A stretch of DNA of 14,189 bases from an uncultured Clostridium sp. (lineage in GTDB: Bacteria; Bacillota; Clostridia; Lachnospirales; Lachnospiraceae). The notes under the pieces are model-generated. The model did not search any database. It was not told the DNA's origin and saw only the letters and a program-made list of their open reading frames with translations. The position numbers were made by a program, and so were the translations under genes. Below, one piece after another: positions 1 to 5,021 of this stretch. Numbering within the stretch: position 1 is the stretch's first letter; each line of letters begins with the position of its first letter. The stretch covers positions 1 through 14,189 of the forward strand of contig CALELW010000010.1 in NCBI GenBank assembly GCA_937902905.1, in the 5' to 3' direction.

Positions 1-1284
1 TTTACCATTACCGGTTCCGACTGGCATGAAAGCAAAATCACAAAACATTTGGAATCTCTCGGCATACAAGTAGTATATGGACAAAAAGAAGAGAATATTA
101 CAAAAGATATCGATTTGGTTGTCTATACCGCAGCAGTTAAAAAGACTAATCCGGAATATCAGGCGGCTGAGAAATTAAATCTTCCGCTGATGGAGCGCGC
201 AGTTATGGTTGGGCAGGTAATGAAAAATTATTCTTCCGCCATTGCAATTGCAGGAACACACGGAAAAACAACGACCACTTCGATTGCTTCCCACATCTTT
301 TTGGCAGCAGACCTTGACCCGACAATTTCCGTCGGCGGTATTTTAGAAGCAATCGGCGGCAATATCCGCATCGGCCACTCCAAGCATTTCATTACGGAGG
401 CCTGTGAATACACCAATAGTTTTCTTCACTTCTTCCCTACTGTGGGAATGATACTTAATATAGAAGAAGACCATATGGACTTTTTCCATGACCTGGCAGA
501 TATCCGTCACTCTTTCCATTTATTTGCGAAACGGATTCCGGAGCATGGCACGTTAATTATCAATGCTGATATTGAAAATTATGAAGAAATTACAGAAGGA
601 CTTTCCTGCCGTGTCATCACATACGGATTAGAAAATAAGGACGCTGATTTTACAGCTGAAAACATTACTTACAATGACCTTGGATGCGGCACCTTTGACG
701 CTGTCGTACAGGGAGAAGTAAAAGGGCATTTCCATCTGTCCGTAGTCGGCAGACACAATGTTTCCAATACTCTTGCCTGCTTAGCGTTAGCTTCTCTTTA
801 TGGTATTGATGACGGCACCGTCCAGAAAGCATTGACTACATTCCACGGCGCAGACCGCCGCTTTGAATACAAGGGTGAGAAAAACGGATTTACCATTATT
901 GATGACTATGCTCATCACCCGACGGAAATCCGAGCAACACTCACAGCAGCGAAAAATTATCCGCACAAAACATTATGGTGTGCCTTCCAGCCGCACACCT
1001 ACACACGTACCCGCGCCTTTTTAAAGGATTTTGCCTCCGCTCTTTCTCTGGCAGATAAAGTAATCTTGGCAGACATTTATGCGGCGCGTGAAAAAGACCC
1101 GGGAGATATTTCTTCTGCTGACCTTGCAAGAGAATTGGAAAAACTCGGAAAAGAAGTTCACTATTTACGCAGTTTTGACGAAATCGAAAAATTTATTTTA
1201 AAAAATTTAGTCAACGGCGACCTGTTGATAACTATGGGTGCCGGAAACATAGTAGAAATTGGTGAAAATCTTCTGAATAACTAA
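1..1284 (+). CDS. murC: UDP-N-acetylmuramate--L-alanine ligase (MurC), 5' end missing
   Basis: MurC is the cytoplasmic ATP-dependent ligase that adds L-alanine to UDP-N-acetylmuramic acid, the first step of the peptidoglycan stem peptide. The frame is open from base 1 and ends at TAA 1282-1284, so 427 residues are visible. The family usually has about 460, so roughly 30 N-terminal residues (the GxGG nucleotide-binding start) lie left of the window. The first visible residues (FTITGSD, then SKITKHLESLG) match the end of the MurC N-terminal domain. The ATP-binding P-loop GTHGKTTTT is at about visible residues 85-93 (from base 253). The DDYAHHPTEI motif and the FQPHTYTRT segment with a following aspartate-rich region are typical of the MurC central and C-terminal domains. 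The TTG at 49 is an internal leucine codon, not a start. No frameshift is visible. A terminator-like inverted repeat follows 11 nt after the stop. Confidence 0.96.
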   Translation, partial: FTITGSDWHESKITKHLESLGIQVVYGQKEENITKDIDLVVYTAAVKKTNPEYQAAEKLNLPLMERAVMVGQVMKNYSSAIAIAGTHGKTTTTSIASHIFLAADLDPTISVGGILEAIGGNIRIGHSKHFITEACEYTNSFLHFFPTVGMILNIEEDHMDFFHDLADIRHSFHLFAKRIPEHGTLIINADIENYEEITEGLSCRVITYGLENKDADFTAENITYNDLGCGTFDAVVQGEVKGHFHLSVVGRHNVSNTLACLALASLYGIDDGTVQKALTTFHGADRRFEYKGEKNGFTIIDDYAHHPTEIRATLTAAKNYPHKTLWCAFQPHTYTRTRAFLKDFASALSLADKVILADIYAAREKDPGDISSADLARELEKLGKEVHYLRSFDEIEKFILKNLVNGDLLITMGAGNIVEIGENLLNN

Positions 1285-1285
1285 G

Positions 1286-1315
1286 TTATGAACGTTATCC
1301 ACAACCTTATCAACA
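1286..1315 (+). promoter_or_regulatory. DnaA-box group A (tandem 9-mers just after murC)
   Basis: The perfect DnaA box TTATCCACA lies at 1295-1303. It is directly preceded by the weaker 9-mer TTATGAACG (1286-1294, two mismatches to TTATNCACA) and followed after 3 nt by TTATCAACA (1307-1315, one mismatch). TTATNCACA is the established high-affinity consensus for the initiator DnaA. The perfect box overlaps the left arm of the inverted repeat at 1296-1342, whose right arm gives ATATCCACA (one mismatch) on the other strand. The site may therefore be a real DnaA target or partly an accident of the terminator sequence. The two further boxes in the same gap favour the first reading. Confidence 0.6.
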
Positions 1316-1349
1316 TTCAGTCGAAAGATACGGTTGTGGATATTTTTTT
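1296..1349 (+). terminator. Candidate rho-independent terminator of murC
   Basis: A perfect 11-bp inverted repeat (TATCCACAACC at 1296-1306, GGTTGTGGATA at 1332-1342) is followed directly by seven T at 1343-1349. It begins 11 nt after the murC stop, a normal terminator position. The 25-nt loop is longer than usual, which weakens folding. The left arm also contains a consensus DnaA box, so the repeat could instead be a pair of opposed DnaA sites. Both roles are possible at once. Confidence 0.6.
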
Positions 1350-1362
1350 GTTCAAAAAAAAA

Positions 1363-1371
1363 TGTGAATAA
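1363..1371 (-). promoter_or_regulatory. Single consensus DnaA box on the - strand
   Basis: TGTGAATAA on the + strand reads TTATTCACA on the - strand, an exact match to TTATNCACA. It lies in a very AT-rich stretch (about 1350-1385, with an A run before it and a T run after it), between box groups A and B. By itself a single box would mean little. It counts as one of three exact matches within 183 bp. Confidence 0.5.
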
Positions 1372-1459
1372 ATTGCATTTTTTACTTGACAAGCTCAACC
1401 AACGTAATTTCGGTACTTTGAGACACTCTTTCTACCAGAATAGTCTGTTTGTTGTTTTG

Positions 1460-1486
1460 TTATAAACATTATGCACATTATCAACA
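1460..1486 (+). promoter_or_regulatory. DnaA-box group B: three abutting 9-mers
   Basis: Three 9-mers stand back to back in the same direction with no gap: TTATAAACA (1460-1468, one mismatch), TTATGCACA (1469-1477, exact consensus) and TTATCAACA (1478-1486, one mismatch). A fourth, GTATGCACA (1506-1514, one mismatch), follows just upstream of the -35 element at 1523. The array lies about 35-65 bp upstream of the -35 of the promoter for the helicase-loading genes, a position suited to transcriptional control by DnaA. Head-to-tail arrays also allow DnaA to assemble as a filament at origins. Confidence 0.65.
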
Positions 1487-1522
1487 GATAAATTCTACAT
1501 GAAATGTATGCACATTTGTAAT

Positions 1523-1551
1523 TTGCAACTGTTTTTTCTTTGTGATATACT
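1523..1551 (+). promoter_or_regulatory. Sigma-A type promoter for the dnaD-like/loader genes
   Basis: A -35 element TTGCAA (1523-1528) and a -10 element TATACT (1546-1551) are separated by exactly 17 bp, and a TG at 1543-1544 gives an extended -10. The predicted start of transcription is near 1558, about 36 nt before the ATG at 1594. Just before the ribosome binding site the leader contains a small hairpin (CAGGTA 1564-1569, TACCTG 1575-1580, loop of five A). The near-consensus DnaA box at 1506-1514 lies directly upstream of the -35. Confidence 0.7.
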
Positions 1552-1593
1552 CATCCTTGCTGACAGGTAAAAAATACCTGATGGAGAAAGGAA

Positions 1594-2691
1594 ATGAGTT
1601 TTATCATGGGATTTACAATTTCCACAACATCGAATTGCGGACTCACTTTGATTCCCAATTCATTTATTCAAAATCATATGCCATCTGCAAATGGCAATTT
1701 CGTAAAAATATATTTGTATCTGGTTATGCTCTGCCAGCATGCCGACACCACAGGTAATTCATCCATTGGTGCACTTGCCGATTGTTTTGAATGTACGGAA
1801 AGTGATATTTTGCGAGCACTGCGTTACTGGCAGAAAGAAGGACTTCTTTCTTTCACAGAGCAAAATGGTGATATTACTTCGATTGTTCTTTCTACTGTAA
1901 CCGCAGACACTGCGTCAGCGGTTACAGTAGAAAGAGAACCGGATATCGATACTTCACCGGTGACGGAAGAACCCGTTGTACCGGATGGGGCTGCCATCCC
2001 GAAGCGTCAGGAGTATACGCCATTACAAGCAGAAGCACTGATGAAGGATATTGAAATCAGCGAGGCGATTTCACAGGCAGAAAAAATACTCGGCACAACC
2101 CTTTCCACCACACATCTACAGATGATTTTATATTTTATGTGTGACATCGGATTTTCGCAGGAGATGATTGCTACCCTGTACCGCACGGCACACAGCCGTG
2201 GAAAGACTTCACCGAAATATATGGAGGCAATTGGTCTTACATGGGCAAAAAAGGGGATTACGACACCAGAGGAGGCAAAGGATGAATCTTCTGCTTTTTC
2301 AGGTCTTTATCACGTCGTAAGCAAAGCACTTGGCTTAAACCGCCCGCTCGCCCCGGCAGAGCGCGAAATCATTGATACGTGGAGTGATTTCGGCTTTTCC
2401 GATGAAATTATTGAGCAGGCATGCAAGCGTACGGTTTTGCAGACCGGCGGTACAAACTTAAATTACATAACAAGTATATTAAAAGACTGGCACAAAAAAG
2501 GCGTCCTCACCCTTGCGGACATAGAAAAATGTGATAAGTCATTTCAGCAGAAAAAGAAGAAAAACGGAGAGCAAAAAAACTCTTCCGCACAGCAAAAAAG
2601 AAATCAGTTCCAGAGTTTTCCTCAAAGAGAGTATTCCAAAGAGGATTACAGTTCACTGGAAAAACAGTTACTGCGCAATGTGCAGGCATAA
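1594..2691 (+). CDS. DnaD/DnaB-family primosome protein with two DDBH2 domains
   Basis: This is a replication initiation and restart protein of the Firmicute DnaD/DnaB family. It binds DNA and helps bring the replicative helicase to origins or stalled forks. A predicted winged helix covers about residues 30-92 (ANGNFVKIYLYL start, then LADCFECTESDILRALRYW). A Pro/Thr/Glu-rich linker (about 98-140) follows, then two copies of the DnaB_2/DDBH2 domain (about 150-225 and 233-310). Each copy ends in the family motif YxxxIxxxW: Y209-I213-W217 and Y291-I295-W299. The lysine-rich C-terminus closes with REYSKEDYSSLEKQLL, like other family members. The ATG at 1594 has a GGAG ribosome binding site at 1583-1586. 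Two DDBH domains and the position directly before the loader gene resemble B. subtilis dnaB-dnaI more than the shorter, single-DDBH dnaD. I leave the symbol empty because DnaB and DnaD are not separable by eye here. The linker DNA carries a striking hairpin (1887-1935). Confidence 0.9.
   Translation: MSFIMGFTISTTSNCGLTLIPNSFIQNHMPSANGNFVKIYLYLVMLCQHADTTGNSSIGALADCFECTESDILRALRYWQKEGLLSFTEQNGDITSIVLSTVTADTASAVTVEREPDIDTSPVTEEPVVPDGAAIPKRQEYTPLQAEALMKDIEISEAISQAEKILGTTLSTTHLQMILYFMCDIGFSQEMIATLYRTAHSRGKTSPKYMEAIGLTWAKKGITTPEEAKDESSAFSGLYHVVSKALGLNRPLAPAEREIIDTWSDFGFSDEIIEQACKRTVLQTGGTNLNYITSILKDWHKKGVLTLADIEKCDKSFQQKKKKNGEQKNSSAQQKRNQFQSFPQREYSKEDYSSLEKQLLRNVQA
1887..1935 (+). repeat. 18-bp perfect inverted repeat inside the DnaD-like gene
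   Basis: The arms 1887-1904 (starts TCTTTCTACTG, ends ACCGC) and 1918-1935 (starts GCGGT, ends GAAAGA) are exact reverse complements over 18 bp. The 13-nt loop contains a further GAC/GTC pairing (1906-1908 with 1914-1916) beyond one A/A mismatch. The repeat encodes residues 98-114 in the linker between the winged helix and the first DDBH2 domain. No T run follows on either strand, so it is not a standard terminator. The reading frame passes through unbroken. Confidence 0.9.
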
Positions 2692-2715
2692 ATCAAACGA
2701 AAGGATTCATTTATT

Positions 2716-3708
2716 ATGCTTTTGACCAACAGTCAGTACGAGCACCTGATGTCTCATTACTACCATCAGCAGCTCAAGGACAATTTTATCCTGAAAAAGC
2801 GCATGAAGGAAATCTATGATGCGATTCCCCAAATGAACGAATTGGAAAACCGGATTCGCACACTTTCGGTACAGCACGCTGCCTCTCGTTTGAAAGGCAA
2901 GACCGATTCGATTGACCTAGATGCCGAGATTGATAAAATCACAAAGCAAAAAGAGGCTCTGCTTTTGCAGCACGGCTACCCGGCGGACTACTTAAAACCG
3001 GTCTACGAGTGTGCTGACTGTAAGGATACCGGCTATATTGATGGCAGGAAATGCCATTGTTTTGAAAAACTGATTGTTCAGTATTTGTACTCACAGTCAA
3101 ATTTGAAAGACGTTTTGGAACATGAGAATTTTTCTCATTTCAATCTGGATTTTTACCCGGATGACTACACCGAAGAGGCAACCGGCGAAACACCACGCGA
3201 CAATATGCGCCATGTCTTAGAAACCGTGAAATCCTATTTATCCGGTTTTTCGGACACACCCGGAAATCTTCTGTTATACGGCAACACAGGTGTCGGCAAA
3301 ACGTTTTTAACAAACTGTATCGCAAAAGAACTTTTAGACAAGTCTCATACCGTTGTGTACTTGACTTCTCTAAAACTATTTGATATTTTAGAATCGTGCA
3401 AATTTGACCGGGACTTATCACAGACCCAGAAAAATGCTTCGCTTTCTTATTTATTAAGCAGCGATTTGCTCATTATCGATGATTTAGGAACCGAATTAAA
3501 CAATAGTTTTACTTCCTCACAGCTTTACCACTGCATCGATACGCGATTAACAAACCGCCGTTCCACGATTATTTCAACAAACTTGTCGTTTGATGATTTA
3601 CGGGAACGCTACAGCGAGCGGATTTTCTCCCGAATTACAAGTAATTATACATTATTAAAAATCACCGGAGATGACATTCGTTTGAAAAAGGCAATTATGC
3701 AACATTAA
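2716..3708 (+). CDS. DnaI/DnaC-type AAA+ helicase loader
   Basis: This is an ATPase that delivers the replicative helicase to DNA, acting with the protein encoded just upstream. The 330 residues begin with a helical N-terminal part (about 1-95) suited to helicase contact. A probable zinc-binding group follows, C99-x2-C102 and C113-x-C115, as in the N-terminal region of DnaI-type loaders. The AAA+ core has Walker A GNTGVGKT (189-196), Walker B LLIIDD (251-256), sensor 1 STN (287-289) and the ERYSERIFSRI segment (about 297-307) with the likely arginine finger. The length is close to B. subtilis DnaI (about 310). IstB-type transposase helpers share the fold. The cysteine group, the lack of any transposase and the primosome partner 24 nt upstream argue for a loader. 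The ribosome binding site is AAGGA at 2701-2705. No terminator is visible between the two genes, so co-transcription is likely. Confidence 0.9.
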   Translation: MLLTNSQYEHLMSHYYHQQLKDNFILKKRMKEIYDAIPQMNELENRIRTLSVQHAASRLKGKTDSIDLDAEIDKITKQKEALLLQHGYPADYLKPVYECADCKDTGYIDGRKCHCFEKLIVQYLYSQSNLKDVLEHENFSHFNLDFYPDDYTEEATGETPRDNMRHVLETVKSYLSGFSDTPGNLLLYGNTGVGKTFLTNCIAKELLDKSHTVVYLTSLKLFDILESCKFDRDLSQTQKNASLSYLLSSDLLIIDDLGTELNNSFTSSQLYHCIDTRLTNRRSTIISTNLSFDDLRERYSERIFSRITSNYTLLKITGDDIRLKKAIMQH

Positions 3709-3777
3709 GTATGTTTTTCTTTCTGTTGCTGCAAACTATAAACCTACAACACAATATTTACACGGAGGACTTTAATC

Positions 3778-4944
3778 ATGAGTCAAAAAGATTTGTCGAA
3801 AACAATCCCTTATGGAGACCTTGGTATTATTCCATTGGAGAGCAGCAAAGCAATTGGAAAAAAAGTGAATGATTACATTGTTGGCTGGAGAAATGAAGCC
3901 GATGTAGATTCTTCCATTCATTTTACCAATTACAAAAGGGATTCTTACATCATCGATGCCGTATGCCCACGTTTTGGGTCCGGCGAAGCAAAGGGTATCT
4001 TAAATGAATCCGTTCGCGGAAAAGATGTATACCTTCTTGTTGATGTATGTAACCACAGTTTAGCTTACACAGTATGCGGACAGGTTAATCATATGTCACC
4101 GGATGACCACTTCCAGGATTTGAAACGTATGATTGCCGCAATCAGCGGAAAAGCAAGACGAATCACAGTTATTATGCCTTTTCTGTATGAAAGCAGACAG
4201 CACAAACGCAGTTCCCGCGAATCGTTAGACTGCGCTCTGGCACTTCAGGAACTGACAGCCATGGGCGTTGACAATATTATCACTTTTGACGCACATGACC
4301 CTCGCGTACAGAATGCAATTCCATTGAAGAGTTTTGAAACTGTACAGCCGACATACCAGTTTATTAAAGCCCTTTTGAAAAATGTACCGGACATTCATAT
4401 GAAACCGGAAAACATGATGATTATCAGCCCGGATGAAGGTGCTATGGGACGTGCGATTTACTTTGGTAACGTAGCCGGCGTTGATGTAGGAACTTTCTAC
4501 AAACGCCGTGATTATACTAAAATCGTTGAAGGACGTAACCCGATTATTGCGCATGAGTTCCTCGGTGCTGATGTTTCCGGTAAGGACGTTGTAATTATCG
4601 ACGATATGATTTCTTCCGGTGAAAGTATGATTGATGTTGCAACAGAATTAAAACGCCGCAATGCAAACCGCATTTTCGTTGCTTCTACTTTCGGTCTGTT
4701 TACAAATGGTTTGGAGAAATTTGATGAAGCTTATAAGAGTGGCCTGATTTACCGTGTTATGACGACAAACTTAGTATATCAGCCGGAAGAGTTGTTACAG
4801 CGTGAGTATTACATTGATGTTGATATGAGTAAATACATTGCTCTCCTTATCGACACATTAAATCATGATTCCTCGATTGCAGAATACTTAAATCCAACCG
4901 AGCGTATCGAGCGCATCCTGAAAAAATATCATCAGGAACACTAA
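3778..4944 (+). CDS. prs: Ribose-phosphate pyrophosphokinase (PRPP synthetase), long divergent form
   Basis: This enzyme makes 5-phosphoribosyl-1-diphosphate from ribose 5-phosphate and ATP for nucleotide, histidine, tryptophan and NAD synthesis in the cytoplasm. Visible landmarks in order: NESVRGKDVYLL (about 76-87, as in the family), the flexible-loop region with SRQHKRSSRES (139-149), FDAHDPR with H173 where the family has DLHAEQ, ISPDEGAMGRA (216-226), the basic KRR (242-244) at the position of the catalytic Lys/Arg, and the PRPP-binding loop VVIIDDMISSGES (271-283), which fits the phosphoribosyltransferase signature. It has 388 residues against about 315 for the usual bacterial enzyme. 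The extra length is mainly at the N-terminus and in the middle. CGGAGGA at 3763-3769 is a strong ribosome binding site 8 nt before the ATG. A 69-nt gap separates it from the loader gene, and a terminator follows. Activity as a PRPP synthetase is likely but less certain than the fold. Confidence 0.85.
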   Translation: MSQKDLSKTIPYGDLGIIPLESSKAIGKKVNDYIVGWRNEADVDSSIHFTNYKRDSYIIDAVCPRFGSGEAKGILNESVRGKDVYLLVDVCNHSLAYTVCGQVNHMSPDDHFQDLKRMIAAISGKARRITVIMPFLYESRQHKRSSRESLDCALALQELTAMGVDNIITFDAHDPRVQNAIPLKSFETVQPTYQFIKALLKNVPDIHMKPENMMIISPDEGAMGRAIYFGNVAGVDVGTFYKRRDYTKIVEGRNPIIAHEFLGADVSGKDVVIIDDMISSGESMIDVATELKRRNANRIFVASTFGLFTNGLEKFDEAYKSGLIYRVMTTNLVYQPEELLQREYYIDVDMSKYIALLIDTLNHDSSIAEYLNPTERIERILKKYHQEH

Positions 4945-4973
4945 TAGAAACTTACGCCGCAAGGCGCACTATT

Positions 4974-5009
4974 AAAAGCCTGTCAAGCATTTGCCTGACA
5001 GGCTTTTTT
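4974..5009. terminator. Bidirectional rho-independent terminator between prs and the PBP gene
   Basis: A perfect 12-bp stem (AAAAGCCTGTCA at 4974-4985, TGACAGGCTTTT at 4996-5007) has a 10-nt loop and a T run on the + side (5004-5009). The A run at 4974-4977 becomes a T run for - strand transcripts. It lies between two convergent stop codons (prs at 4944, PBP gene at 5022) and can serve both. A tiny hairpin with a GCAA loop (CGCC 4955-4958, GGCG 4963-4966) precedes it. Confidence 0.92.
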
Positions 5010-5021
5010 ATCCCTTATTTT

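Noticed and set aside
1386..1391. Perfect TTGACA that looks like a -35 element
   Set aside because: No acceptable -10 lies 16-18 bp downstream. The promoter at 1523-1551 is far better.
2716..3708. IstB-type transposition helper
   Set aside because: No transposase, terminal inverted repeats or target duplication are seen. The cysteine group and the DnaD-like partner favour a helicase loader.
3709..3777. Possible separate promoter for prs (TATAAA at 3737-3742)
   Set aside because: No convincing -35 at a suitable distance; left uncalled.
4955..4966. Small hairpin with a GCAA tetraloop after prs
   Set aside because: The stem is only 4 bp with no T run. It is noted beside the real terminator, not called as a separate element.
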